Shown: one piece after another, positions 1 to 8,833 of the stretch
How the letters are laid out: each line of letters opens with the position of its first letter
How positions within the stretch are numbered: position 1 is the first letter of the stretch
The notes under the pieces: generated by a model
Database searches by the model: none
Told to the model about the DNA's origin: nothing
Seen by the model: the letters and a program-made list of their open reading frames with translations, nothing else
Assembly (NCBI RefSeq): GCF_001746915.1
Contig: NZ_MJGC01000039.1
Span: forward strand, 53,566-117,565
Direction of reading: 5' to 3'
DNA length: 64,000 nt
Source of the DNA: Desertifilum tharense IPPAS B-1220
GTDB lineage: Bacteria; Cyanobacteriota; Cyanobacteriia; Cyanobacteriales; Desertifilaceae
Program-made: the position numbers and the translations under genes

Positions 1-428
1 AACGGATCGATTCTCTCAACTCTTCCCCCTGGGGCTAGTTTCAATTGGATTGTCATTTCCGGTAAGTCAGAATTGGGATACGCTGTCATATAGCGATCGA
101 TCGCCTGCTGAAAGGCGTCTAAATAGCTAAACGCTGCAATTAACTGCTTCCAGGTGGGAGTACGTCTAAATACGATTCCCCGCGCTTTCGCTGCTTTTCG
201 ACATTCTAAGTGAGAACCATAGCGCTTGACTAACTCTTCTTGAGTGACTTGACGAGGCGAACTCAACCCAACCGCCGGGGGTAAAGCCGTTTCAGGTTGA
301 GAAACTTGTTCTCTTAGCTGGTTGACAGCAACTTGAGCAACGGTGAAAATTGCAGCAGCGTTTTCTAGCTCCTTTTGCTGATTCTCGTGGAGTTGCTCTA
401 GGAGTTGAGCGATCCGTTTTTTACCCAT
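1..428 (-). CDS. Hypothetical protein, 3'-truncated by window edge
   Basis: An open frame reads leftward from an ATG at 426-428 (MGKKRIAQLLEQLHEN...) to the window edge with no stop, giving about 142 residues of a longer protein. The N-terminus is charged and helical (residues 1-45). A later segment contains KRYGSHLECRKAAKARG and TWKQLIAAFSYLDAFQQAI. I do not recognise a family. The start lies 7 bp after the stop of the 198-aa coiled-coil gene, so the two are almost certainly one transcript and may act together. The frame stays open throughout and has ordinary codon use, which supports a real gene. Confidence 0.6.
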   Translation of the reverse strand, partial: MGKKRIAQLLEQLHENQQKELENAAAIFTVAQVAVNQLREQVSQPETALPPAVGLSSPRQVTQEELVKRYGSHLECRKAAKARGIVFRRTPTWKQLIAAFSYLDAFQQAIDRYMTAYPNSDLPEMTIQLKLAPGGRVERIDP

Positions 429-435
429 TGTTCTA

Positions 436-1032
436 TTATTTGTCTAAGAGCGATCGCCCGATGGATGCGGAATCTTCATACATTTGAGGATGTTCTCTGC
501 GATCCTCATCAACATCGAATTCGCTAGGGAGTTGGGGAGGTACAGAACCGGTTAGCGTTGAACTCTCTACCCCATTTTCTTCTCGCCACCATAACACAAT
601 CTTGCGGATTGCTGACCAAAACTGGTAAAGTCGATTACCCGTAAACAAACCCCACTGGACATGTTGCGGATCGTTCACTCCCATCAGATCGAATGCTTCT
701 GAAAGTTGATCTAAGTGGGAAGTCATCTTTTGCAATTCACTTTCCAAAGCTTGAATCGTTTGTTGGCTATCCTGGCTACCCTGCTTTTTCACAGTGCTGA
801 GTTGGTTGATTAACCCCTGTAACCGTTCAACATCGGTTTTAAGCTTTAAAGTAGACTTTTTGTATTCTTCATTTCTGCGAATCAACTGTCCTCGGCTACG
901 ATTGGTAAAGATCAGACAGTCTCTCATCTGTTGGTAAAGCTGGTTAGCCTCCTCAGCCTGCAAGTTATCGAGGGTTTTCGGGAATTCGGAGGCTGAACGA
1001 AAGCCAGAAGAAGGGGTATCCGATTTTGACAT
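436..1032 (-). CDS. Coiled-coil hypothetical protein (198 aa)
   Basis: Starts with MSKSDTPSSG and has no signal peptide. Residues about 25-125 are rich in E, Q, K, R and L with heptad-like spacing (two stretches, around TLKLKTDVERLQGLINQL and IQALESELQKMTSHLDQL), predicting a coiled coil. A short hydrophobic/aromatic patch follows (QFWSAIRKIVLWW, about 138-150), which could sit on a membrane surface, and the C-terminus is acidic. It is first in a two-gene operon with the truncated gene ending at the window edge. No family is recognised and no function is proposed. Confidence 0.6.
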   Translation of the reverse strand: MSKSDTPSSGFRSASEFPKTLDNLQAEEANQLYQQMRDCLIFTNRSRGQLIRRNEEYKKSTLKLKTDVERLQGLINQLSTVKKQGSQDSQQTIQALESELQKMTSHLDQLSEAFDLMGVNDPQHVQWGLFTGNRLYQFWSAIRKIVLWWREENGVESSTLTGSVPPQLPSEFDVDEDRREHPQMYEDSASIGRSLLDK

Positions 1033-1245
1033 AGTTTACCCAAGCCTAATAAGGCGAACATTCGGAAAAGTTGTCTACTGGTAGCATTCCCAGATCCGTG
1101 CAGAAATCCCCAAATGGGATTAGGCTAAAACTCAGCTAACGATAACTATTCAGATCTGTTAAACGTTCATGCTAGCATCACCTGCGTGCAGTTCAATCTT
1201 TTGCTGAGGATTGACTTCGTGCGGGATTGAATGGGGTATTCCGAC

Positions 1246-2445
1246 TTAATAAAGCCAGAAATAAGTAAAAACAACCATTGCGAGGGTGAGAGGAACCCCA
1301 AAGCGCAGGTGTTCCCAGAAGGTGAGCTGATAACCCAACTTAGCAGCCGATTCTACCATAATCAAGTTTGCCACTGCTCCAAATAAGGTTAAGTTTCCGG
1401 CTAGGGTGGAACTTGCGGCTAATAACAACCAGGATCGCGTATCTTCAGCCTCAATTAAAGGTTGTAGCAACAAAACGGTGGGAACATTCGAGATTAAATT
1501 CGATAAAACAGTGACAACCGAAACCAAACCAACGGCGGTATGGGTTAATGGGACGAAAATTCCCAGTAAGTTTAAGCGCTGCGTGGCTTGGGTTAAGATA
1601 AATAGACCCGAAAACAGGACTAATAAATTCCAATCGACTTGCTTGAGAATGCGTTCTGGTTTTACTCGTCGCGTAATTAAGAGTAAAGCTGCTGCGGTGA
1701 GTGCAGATTCCCCTAAAGGAAAGCCTAGCGTAAAAGCAATCAGCAATCCAACTGCGATCGCGATCGTTTTGCTAAATAGGGGTTTGAAAATGCGATAGCG
1801 CAGTTTGGGTAATTCAGTAATCGCTTGAGTTGAGCGGACATCGGGATACAATAGCCACAATAAGCCAATTTGACCGATTAAACCCACTAAGGCAATGGGA
1901 GTTAAGGCTTGAGCAAATTCGAGATAGCCAATCTGAGAAAAAGAACCAATTAAGATATTTTGAGGATTGCCGCTGAGAGTAGCAACTGAACCTAAATTAG
2001 TAGCAGAGGCGATCGCCAACAGGTAAGGAATCGGGTTTAAATTCAGCGCCTGTGTCAAACTCAGGGTTAGCGGGGTAAACACTAGCGCCAGCGTATCGTT
2101 CAAGAAAAACGCCGATAAAATCCCGCTACCAAACGTTAAAACCATCAGCAAGCCAAACGGACTGCTGGTTAAGCGAATCAGCGAAACTAACGCCAGTTGA
2201 AAAAAGCCAGAATAGGATAAATTGGCATTAACCACCATCATGCTGAGAAGAAACACAATCGTGTTGGCATCAATGGCAGTCCAAGCCTGTTGTAAGTTTA
2301 GCGCACCCAACGCAATCAGAAACGCCGAACCCACTAGCGCGATCGTTGGACGGTTCATCCGCAAGCCGGGAAACTCACCTAACGCTAGTCCTAAATAGGT
2401 TAAGCCTAAAATCCCATAACGGGCAAGAGAAAGCAGAATTTCCAC
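1246..2445 (-). CDS. SLC13/ArsB-type anion permease (12-TM-like)
   Basis: 399 aa, almost entirely hydrophobic, with about ten to twelve membrane segments. The pattern (DANTIVFLLSMMVVNANLSYSG near residue 60, FFLNDTLALVFTPLT near 115, ATNLGSVATLSGNPQNILIG near 150, SNLISNVPTVLLL near 315) is that of the ion transporter superfamily containing ArsB, NhaD, CitT and SLC13 carriers; the twice-repeated N-D/N-V-P hairpin motif is diagnostic. The substrate cannot be deduced: arsenite, sulfate, dicarboxylate and Na+/H+ exchange are all found in the family. The nearest ORFs give no metabolic clue. Its start abuts the heptamer-repeat region at 2451. Confidence 0.8.
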   Translation of the reverse strand: MEILLSLARYGILGLTYLGLALGEFPGLRMNRPTIALVGSAFLIALGALNLQQAWTAIDANTIVFLLSMMVVNANLSYSGFFQLALVSLIRLTSSPFGLLMVLTFGSGILSAFFLNDTLALVFTPLTLSLTQALNLNPIPYLLAIASATNLGSVATLSGNPQNILIGSFSQIGYLEFAQALTPIALVGLIGQIGLLWLLYPDVRSTQAITELPKLRYRIFKPLFSKTIAIAVGLLIAFTLGFPLGESALTAAALLLITRRVKPERILKQVDWNLLVLFSGLFILTQATQRLNLLGIFVPLTHTAVGLVSVVTVLSNLISNVPTVLLLQPLIEAEDTRSWLLLAASSTLAGNLTLFGAVANLIMVESAAKLGYQLTFWEHLRFGVPLTLAMVVFTYFWLY

Positions 2446-2450
2446 GCTTT

Positions 2451-2628
2451 ATTTTAAGTGCTGAGTGCTGAGTGCTGAGTGCTGAGTTAAAACCGAGTGA
2501 GTCTCATCCTTTGAATTTTAAGTGCTGAGTGCTGAGTGCTGAGTTAAAACCGAGTGAGTCTCATCCTTTGAGGAGTTTAGTCTGTCCTAACCTTACTGAG
2601 TACAGCTATATTTTAAGTGCTGAGTGGG
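2451..2628. repeat. Heptamer (GCTGAGT) repeat element, tandem units
   Basis: Two near-identical units follow each other. Each begins ATTTTAAGTGCTGAGT, carries four (first) or three (second) GCTGAGT heptamers, then a conserved tail containing AAAACCGAGTGAGTCTCAT. The second unit continues with a 32-bp tail (AGTCTGTCCTAACCTTACTG...) and a third unit is started at about 2609 and broken off. An inverted copy of the same composite element lies at 58324-58421. Heptamer STRR repeats of this kind are known from filamentous cyanobacteria. Confidence 0.85.
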
Positions 2629-2850
2629 AAAGAGGATGGGGAGATGAGGAGATGGGGAGTTAGGATTTGGGGGAGGAAGAGATAAAAAATTTGGTAACTA
2701 CCAACTCAGCACACCGCTACGCGGAAGCTAAAGCAACAGCACTTTCTACTCAGCACTCTTTTCCCCCTCGGAACTCGGAACTCCTTTCCCCCCATCTCCC
2801 CATCTTCTTTACCCCAACTCCCAACTCCCAACTCCCAATTCCCATTCTTC
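2629..2850. repeat. Low-complexity intergenic repeat tract
   Basis: G-rich then C-rich short repeats (gggagatgaggagatgggga; later several CAACTCC units and GGAACTC pairs) fill the space up to the metG stop codon. The G-rich and C-rich halves are partly complementary and could fold on each other. No convincing gene is present; the open frame here is generated by the repeats. Confidence 0.7.
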
Positions 2851-4527
2851 CTATCCGCCAAACTGGGTTTTCAACTCGGCGATGCGTTCGTCATCGAGTT
2901 TTTGGAATAATGGAGGGGGAACTTCAAAGGGGCGATCGCACTCCAGAACGTTAAAATCAACCACAGTAGCCAGACTGCTCTTTCTTTCAGCCTCAGATAA
3001 ATGAAGCGCATCGCAGAGTTTTTCCGCCGTGAAGGGGATAATGGGAGTAGAGGCGATCGCATAAATCCGAATCAGGTGGATGCAAGTGCGAATGACTAAC
3101 GCCGCCTCCTCTGGATTTTGCTTAAACAGCGCCCACGGTGCCCGTTCATCGATATACTGGTTTCCTACCGTCCACAACGCGCATAAACTATCCGCCGCCT
3201 TGCGGAATTCCATATTTTGCAGGTGATGGCGCAGCGTTGCTACCCACTCCTGACAACTCGCCTCTAAGCGTTCTTCCACCTCTGTTGGCGTTCCCCCACT
3301 AGGAATCTTGCTATCAAAACGAGACGCCGCAAACTTGAGAATGCGGTTGACAAAATTCCCCAAGTTATCCGCCAAATCCTTATTAATCTTGGTTTGGAAT
3401 AACTCCCAAGTAAACGCCGAATCCGAAGATTCAGGTGCAGTGGCCATTAAAGCATAGCGCCAATAATCCGCCGGGACAATTTCCAACGCTTGATCCAGAA
3501 ATACCCCGCGCTTAGAACTGGTGGAAAACTTCCCGCCGTAGTAATTTAACCAGTTAAAGCCCTTAATATAGTTGGCTTGCTTCCAAGGTTCCTTAGTGCC
3601 TAAGATCATCGCCGGCCACATAATGGTATGGAATGGCAGATTATCCTTCGCCATAAACTGCACGTAGCGCACATCATCCGCATTCTGCCACCAGCTTAAC
3701 CAATCTCTGCCCTCACCTTGACCTGACCAAGCTTTCGTAGCGGCGAGATAGCCAATTGGCGCATCAAACCACACATAAAAGACTTTCCCATCAAAATCTG
3801 GACGCGGAACGGGTACTCCCCAACTTAAATCGCGGGTAATGCAGCGACCCTGCAACCCCTCATTTAACCACTTCATCGCAATCGATTTAGTGAGTACGGG
3901 CCACTCTTTATGATTTTCCACCCATTCGCGCACGGCATCACTGAGCATATCTAGCCGCAGAAATAAGTGCTTGCTTTGACGAATTTCTAGATTTGTACTT
4001 CCCGAAATGGCGCTGCGGGGATTAATCAGATCCGTTGGGTTCAAAACCGAGGTACAATTCTCGCACTGATCGCCCCTCGCTGACTCATAGCCGCATTTCG
4101 GACAAGTACCAATCACATAACGATCGGGCAAAAATCGTTTATCTTCAAGCGAGTACATCTGGCTGATTTCTCGCTCTTCCATATACCCATTATCGGCCAG
4201 ACGTTGATAAAAGTGTTGCGTCAGTTCGTGGTTTTCTGGCGAGGAAGTCCGACCAAAGTAATCAAAGGATAGCCCAAAGCGAGCATAAACATCGGCTTGA
4301 CGTTCGTATTGCTGCTTGCAAAATTCTGAAACCTCTAACCCGGCTTCCAACGCGGCGATTTCCGCCGGGGTCCCATGTTCGTCCGTTCCACAAATATAAA
4401 GCACCGTTTCCCCTTCTTGGCGGAGAAACCGAGCATACACATCCGCAGGCAACATCGATCCAACCAGGTTGCCCAGGTGTTTAATGCCATTAATATAAGG
4501 CAATGCACTTGTAATTAAGTACCGCAT
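2851..4527 (-). CDS. metG: Methionine--tRNA ligase
   Basis: 558 aa. Charges tRNA-Met with methionine in the cytoplasm. Class I synthetase signatures are visible: the HIGH-like HLGN within SALPYINGIKHLGN near residue 18, a zinc knuckle CPKCGYESARGDQCENC (about 142-158), and the KMSKS equivalent in GGKFSTSSKRG (about 333-343). The C-terminal part is an all-helical anticodon-binding domain; there is no appended EMAP-like tRNA-binding domain, so the protein is the short form. The ATG start gives the canonical N-terminus MRYLITSALPY. It is divergent from the methyltransferase gene. Confidence 0.96.
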   Translation of the reverse strand: MRYLITSALPYINGIKHLGNLVGSMLPADVYARFLRQEGETVLYICGTDEHGTPAEIAALEAGLEVSEFCKQQYERQADVYARFGLSFDYFGRTSSPENHELTQHFYQRLADNGYMEEREISQMYSLEDKRFLPDRYVIGTCPKCGYESARGDQCENCTSVLNPTDLINPRSAISGSTNLEIRQSKHLFLRLDMLSDAVREWVENHKEWPVLTKSIAMKWLNEGLQGRCITRDLSWGVPVPRPDFDGKVFYVWFDAPIGYLAATKAWSGQGEGRDWLSWWQNADDVRYVQFMAKDNLPFHTIMWPAMILGTKEPWKQANYIKGFNWLNYYGGKFSTSSKRGVFLDQALEIVPADYWRYALMATAPESSDSAFTWELFQTKINKDLADNLGNFVNRILKFAASRFDSKIPSGGTPTEVEERLEASCQEWVATLRHHLQNMEFRKAADSLCALWTVGNQYIDERAPWALFKQNPEEAALVIRTCIHLIRIYAIASTPIIPFTAEKLCDALHLSEAERKSSLATVVDFNVLECDRPFEVPPPLFQKLDDERIAELKTQFGG

Positions 4528-4689
4528 AGCTATTTCGCGTCAATCAACAACCTAGTGGCTTGTAGCCCGACTCTTCGAGCAGTAAGCCCTATGGTAATCC
4601 ATTCGTGGCTCCCAAAGGTTAACCGATTTGGTGAATGGGCGCGGGTTCTGGCTGGTATGGTAGAAATTGTCCCGTTGAGTGCGATCGCG

Positions 4690-5745
4690 ATGAAGTCAGC
4701 AAATCCTGACGCTAAAATTCCCTATCTCGATTTCGTAGCGCGATCGCTCAATATACCCTTGATTGAGGATAATTCCCCATTAGTCGTTGACTTGTTCGCT
4801 GGCTGTGGCGGGTTAGCCTTGGGTTTTGAAGCCTGCGGTTTAAGAGCAATTGGCTACGAACAGCTTCCTGATGCTTGCAAAACCTATCAACAAAATCTAC
4901 ACCGATTGTGTCATCAAGTTAAGCTAACTCGTCACCCGGCGCTAGTAGAGGGTGCTAAGGCGATCGTTGGCGGGCCCCCCTGTCAGCCTTTCAGTGTGGG
5001 AGGACATCAGTTAGGATTAACCGATAGTCGGGATGGCTTTCCGATCTTTCTGGATGCGATTAAACGCTATCGTCCTCAATTGGCTTTATTTGAAAATGTC
5101 CGAGGAATGTTATTTCGCAGCAAGGCTTACTTTCTAGAAATTGTGCAAGCCTTAGAAGAATTAGGATATATCGTAGAGTGGGAAATTCTCAATGCGGCTG
5201 ATTATGGCGTTCCTCAGCGGCGAGAGCGGTTATTTTGCGTTGCTCATCTCGGCGGCTGGGTTTGGCCTCAAAAAACGCATTCCAGTTGTCCCTACACCGC
5301 AGGAGAGGCTTTAGGAGAACTGGCTTTCTCAATACCTGAAAATCCTAAGTTTCTCACCGCTAGCATGGATCGATATATCAAAAAATATGAAAGTGCCTCT
5401 AAATGTATTAAACCCAGAGATTTATATCTAGATGCACCTGCTAGAACTGTTACTTGCCGTAATTTGAGCGGCGCAACAGGTGATATGCTACGAATTAAAT
5501 TACCCGATGGACGCAGAAGACGATTAACAGTTCGCGAAGGTGCAAGATTACAGAGTTTTCCCGATAATTTTGAGTTTTCCGGTTCTCAAGAAAGCCAGTA
5601 TAAGCAAATTGGGAATGCGGTTCCGCCGTTATTGGCAAAAGCGATCGCAACTTCGGTTAAAGCTTACCTCAACGGTAGCTCAACACCACCTGCTTCTGGA
5701 TACATACTCAATCAACCCAAACAACTTTCGTTAAAGCTATTTTAA
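4690..5745 (+). CDS. DNA (cytosine-5-)-methyltransferase of an R-M pair
   Basis: Transfers methyl groups to cytosine C5 to protect host DNA. All core motifs are present in order: I VDLFAGCGGLALGFE, IV GGPPCQPFS with the catalytic Cys, VI ENVRGM, VIII QRRERLF, and X QYKQIGNAVPPLLAKAI. The frame is open from 4555. I place the start at the ATG at 4690 (MKSANPDAKIP), because the residues before it look unlike the family; ATGs at 4591 and 4657 are alternatives. The stop overlaps the nuclease start by one base, so the two genes are translationally linked. The target recognition region lies roughly at residues 205-270, but the recognition sequence cannot be read from it. Confidence 0.92.
   Translation: MKSANPDAKIPYLDFVARSLNIPLIEDNSPLVVDLFAGCGGLALGFEACGLRAIGYEQLPDACKTYQQNLHRLCHQVKLTRHPALVEGAKAIVGGPPCQPFSVGGHQLGLTDSRDGFPIFLDAIKRYRPQLALFENVRGMLFRSKAYFLEIVQALEELGYIVEWEILNAADYGVPQRRERLFCVAHLGGWVWPQKTHSSCPYTAGEALGELAFSIPENPKFLTASMDRYIKKYESASKCIKPRDLYLDAPARTVTCRNLSGATGDMLRIKLPDGRRRRLTVREGARLQSFPDNFEFSGSQESQYKQIGNAVPPLLAKAIATSVKAYLNGSSTPPASGYILNQPKQLSLKLF
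4735..4768 (+). repeat. Direct repeat, upstream copy, at R-M module
   Basis: Reads GTAG, then CGCGATCGCT, then CAATATACCCTTGATTGA. A copy with few changes lies at 6721-6756, just beyond the nuclease gene. This copy is inside the methyltransferase reading frame (it encodes about VARSLNIPLIE), before motif I. Part of the match is a HIP1 site, which is common here, but the shared 13-mer AATATACCCTTGA is not. Confidence 0.6.
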
Positions 5746-6713
5746 TGTCCGATCGTATTGAATTCAATTGGGTGATTATCGCACAACGAATTGAGGAAGC
5801 CAAGGCTATTCTTAGAGACATAGGAATGCCATCTGCACAGCAAAATGAACGCTCTGCTTTAACTTTATTAGCTTTACTCGATCTACAACCTCAGAAAGTC
5901 TGGAGAAATGCGAATAATCCTTTGATGGGAATTACCCCCATTATGGAATTTATTGCTCAATATTATGGAAAACAATATAAACCTAATACGCGAGAAACGA
6001 TTCGCCGGCAAACGGTTCATCAATTTGTAGAAGCCGGAATTGTTATTGTCAATCCCGATCGACCCTCTCGACCTCCCAATAGCCCTAAAACAGTTTACCA
6101 AATTGAGCCAAATTTACTTTTGTTGTTCAGGTCTTATGGGATAGATCGCTGGTCTAATCAATTAGAAATTTACTTAACCTCTGTAGAAACTTTACGTCAG
6201 CGCTATGCTCGCGAACGACAAATCCAAAGGATTCCAGTCACTTTAGCACCCGGACTGACCCTATCTTTATCCCCTGGCGGACAAAATATCTTGATTGAGC
6301 AAATTATTAATGAGTTTTGTCCGCGATTTACGCCCGGAAGTCAATTACTCTATGTGGGTGATGCTGAAGAAAAATGGGGATACTTTGACAGAAAGGCATT
6401 AGCTGCTTTAGGCGTTACCATCGAAGCTCATGGTAAGATGCCCGACATTCTAGTTCACGACCGCCAAAGAAATTGGTTAATTATCATTGAAGCTGTAACT
6501 AGTCATGGCCCTGTAAATGCCAAGCGACGGAATGAACTGCAACAATTATTTGCACATTCTACGGCTGGCTTAGTCTTTGTGACGGCATTTTTACAGCGTC
6601 GAGACTTAGCACGGTATCTTGGAGAAATTGCTTGGGAGACGGAGGTTTGGGTGGCAGATTCTCCAACTCATTTAATTCACTTTGATGGGGAACGATTTCT
6701 TGGCCCAACCTAA
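5745..6713 (+). CDS. BsuBI/PstI-family type II restriction endonuclease
   Basis: 322 aa. The N-terminal half is a helical, winged-helix-like domain (about 1-150). The C-terminal half carries the family's catalytic block: GDAEEKWGYFD (about 205-215), KMPDILVHD (about 229-237) and LIIIEAVTSHGPV (about 242-254), resembling a PD-(D/E)xK fold with the active residues in PD...E. It follows the methyltransferase with a one-base overlap, the normal arrangement of a type II R-M system. PstI and BsuBI themselves pair with adenine methyltransferases, whereas the partner here is a cytosine-5 enzyme. The gene is intact, so the system may be active. No HIP1 octamer was noticed inside it. Confidence 0.85.
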   Translation: MSDRIEFNWVIIAQRIEEAKAILRDIGMPSAQQNERSALTLLALLDLQPQKVWRNANNPLMGITPIMEFIAQYYGKQYKPNTRETIRRQTVHQFVEAGIVIVNPDRPSRPPNSPKTVYQIEPNLLLLFRSYGIDRWSNQLEIYLTSVETLRQRYARERQIQRIPVTLAPGLTLSLSPGGQNILIEQIINEFCPRFTPGSQLLYVGDAEEKWGYFDRKALAALGVTIEAHGKMPDILVHDRQRNWLIIIEAVTSHGPVNAKRRNELQQLFAHSTAGLVFVTAFLQRRDLARYLGEIAWETEVWVADSPTHLIHFDGERFLGPT

Positions 6714-6720
6714 GATAATA

Positions 6721-6756
6721 GTAGACGCGATCGCTAAATATACCCTTGAATGAAGG
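6721..6756 (+). repeat. Direct repeat, downstream copy, at R-M module
   Basis: Eight bases after the nuclease stop. Reads GTAGA, then CGCGATCGCT, then AAATATACCCTTGAATGAAGG; compared with 4735-4768 it shows two small insertions and three substitutions. It may mark the edge of the inserted R-M module or a remnant of a rearranged second methyltransferase copy. Confidence 0.55.
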
Positions 6757-6797
6757 CGTCAACAGGCTGCTAGACCCACCGATTGGCATTAGTGACT

Positions 6798-6826
6798 AAA
6801 AAGCCGGGGTTATGTCCCGGCTTTTT
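6798..6826. terminator. Bidirectional rho-independent terminator
   Basis: A perfect 11-bp stem AAAAAGCCGGG / CCCGGCTTTTT encloses a 7-nt loop (GTTATGT). With an A-run on one side and a T-run on the other, it can stop transcription from the nuclease gene on + and from sbtB on -. It lies between the two convergent genes. Confidence 0.9.
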
Positions 6827-6845
6827 AGGTCTGCATCAATGCGAT

Positions 6846-7226
<381 letters not shown>

Positions 7227-7254
7227 TCAAGAGAACGCTGCGACCCGTTTGGGA

Positions 7255-8460
7255 TTAGATGCCACTTATCGCCTGAGCCAGCCCCAGGAAGAGCGGTATT
7301 GCCACACCGATCGCGATGGGTGTACCGATGGCTGTGGATGCGCCGATGTAGGCGGAGGGATTGGCCGACGGGATACCGGCCCGCAACGTGGGTGGGCCTG
7401 AGATGTCTGAACTGGACGCAGCGATAACAGCTAGAATCACGACACCGCCCAAACTGAATCCTGTGGTGTAGTGGGCAATCATACCGAGGCCGAAGGCGAT
7501 GAACCCATGCAGCAGGGGTGCCACCACGCTATACACGACGTACCACTGGGCTACCTTGCGGAGTTCGCCAATTCTTGACCAAGCCTCCATACCCATGACT
7601 AGCATCAAGATCGAAAGCAGGCCTCGGAAGAGGGGGTCGTAGAAGCTTTTATAGACACTTTCCGGTTGGGCGAGCAAGCCAAGAGCAAGACCGAGTAACA
7701 TTGCTGATAAAGCAGGCCCCTGGAGACTTTCTTGCACGATGGGCCATATTTTGACCCGATTATCTGTATGCCCCTGCTGTTTTCTACGATATTCTTGTCG
7801 GCTGGTGGGATAATCACCTGCGGGGTTGGGATAATCGCCTGTGGTACTGAAAGATGTGCCTGCGGGGAGAGGTGCGCCTGCGGTACTTAAAGCCGCGCCT
7901 GCGGGAGCGATATATTCTCCTGCGGTACCGACATACTCCTGCTTGCTGGGATACTCGTCTGCTGCTTTACGCTTCTTCCTATTGAGATAAATGTTGGCTA
8001 TCACAATTGCAGTGACGAGTGCTGGGATATCCATAAAAGGATAAAGTGCGCCTGCCCATGCCTCGTATTGGATGTTTTGTTCTTCAAGAACCGTCAGGGC
8101 GGCAGCCATAGTAGAGCCACTCACGGCACCAAACAACCCCCCGGTCGCGATCGCATCCACGGCTTTGACCTTCGGCAGCTTGCCCAATGTATAGCGGGCG
8201 ATGAAGACAATGAGAATTCCTAACACGATAGAAAATGTTACGGGTAACACCATCTCAGTCAGGTTGGAATTGCGGATCGCCATACCCCCAGTCAGACCGA
8301 TTTTGGTGAGCAGCATGAAGACGATGATCTTACAAATCGACTCTGGAATTTGCAGTTGGCTACCGAGAGCGGCAATAACCATGCCACCAATCAGAAAGCT
8401 GAGTGTTGGCGACTGCAACTGCTTCACGAAATCCATTAAAAATAAGGACAAAAAATCCAT
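7255..8460 (-). CDS. sbtA: SbtA, sodium-dependent bicarbonate transporter
   Basis: 401 aa, longer than the roughly 370 residues usual for SbtA. High-affinity Na+/HCO3- symporter of the plasma membrane and part of the CO2-concentrating mechanism. About ten membrane segments arranged as two inverted halves are visible. Recognisable stretches are GGLFGAVSGSTMAAALTVLE (near 107-126) and SSSDISGPPTLRAGIPSANP (near 350-370). The surplus length is in the central cytoplasmic loop (about 165-230), which is rich in AG, PAG and DYP units. A strong Shine-Dalgarno (AAGGAGGT) precedes the ATG. Operon with sbtB; an ATAG-N8-CTAT palindrome lies 186 bp upstream. Confidence 0.96.
   Translation of the reverse strand: MDFLSLFLMDFVKQLQSPTLSFLIGGMVIAALGSQLQIPESICKIIVFMLLTKIGLTGGMAIRNSNLTEMVLPVTFSIVLGILIVFIARYTLGKLPKVKAVDAIATGGLFGAVSGSTMAAALTVLEEQNIQYEAWAGALYPFMDIPALVTAIVIANIYLNRKKRKAADEYPSKQEYVGTAGEYIAPAGAALSTAGAPLPAGTSFSTTGDYPNPAGDYPTSRQEYRRKQQGHTDNRVKIWPIVQESLQGPALSAMLLGLALGLLAQPESVYKSFYDPLFRGLLSILMLVMGMEAWSRIGELRKVAQWYVVYSVVAPLLHGFIAFGLGMIAHYTTGFSLGGVVILAVIAASSSDISGPPTLRAGIPSANPSAYIGASTAIGTPIAIGVAIPLFLGLAQAISGI
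7800..7965 (-). repeat. Degenerate in-frame repeats in the sbtA loop
   Basis: On the + strand the motif CCTGCGG recurs at about 7818, 7859, 7877, 7898 and 7919, several times followed by GTAC or GGAG, with TGGGATAATCGCCTG-like segments beside it. The protein gains alternating units such as PAGDYP, TAGEYIAPAG and STAGAPLPAG in the loop between the two membrane halves. The in-frame expansion appears to have been built by local duplication. Confidence 0.6.
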
Positions 8461-8833
8461 GAGTACCTCCTTACGACTCCTCTAATGAAGAACGATGATT
8501 GCGATTGGTGAGTTTTTAAAGATTGCGGGTGAAGCGCTTCACCCCTACAGCGCAGGTGTTAAGCGAGAACCGATTGACAGAGCGCTCAGATGTTGCCGCT
8601 CTCCCAATGGGGCTGGGAGGCGATCGCTATCCTTCACTACACTTCATAGAGTATGCTCTATCGATGCTTAAATCTCCATGTGTTTAAATCTATCCTGAAA
8701 AGCCCAAATTTTTACGCTCTTTGACACGAATTTGAAACGCAATGTCAAATTCAAGTCATAAGTTTTTCTTTTGTTTCGTTGGGCGATCGCTGTCTCTGCT
8801 CTATGGGAATTGCGATCGCAGTGATGGAGCGTA
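8461..8833. other. sbtA upstream region
   Basis: No gene is visible. It holds the sbtA ribosome-binding site next to the start, an ATAG-N8-CTAT palindrome at 8646-8661, two HIP1 sites (about 8620 and 8783, plus GCGATCGCA at 8811), and the end of the 80-aa gene at its right edge. The promoter of sbtA should lie here; I could not assign -10/-35 boxes with confidence. Confidence 0.6.
8646..8661. promoter_or_regulatory. Putative NdhR/CcmR operator upstream of sbtA
   Basis: Perfect match to ATAG-N8-CTAT (ATAG AGTATGCT CTAT), with extra dyad symmetry (ATAGAG...CTCTAT). It lies 186 bp upstream of the sbtA ATG. I recall this as the consensus described for the LysR-type carbon regulator NdhR (CcmR) of Synechocystis, whose targets include sbtA. 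The same pattern occurs at 9221 and 23163. Confidence 0.65.
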
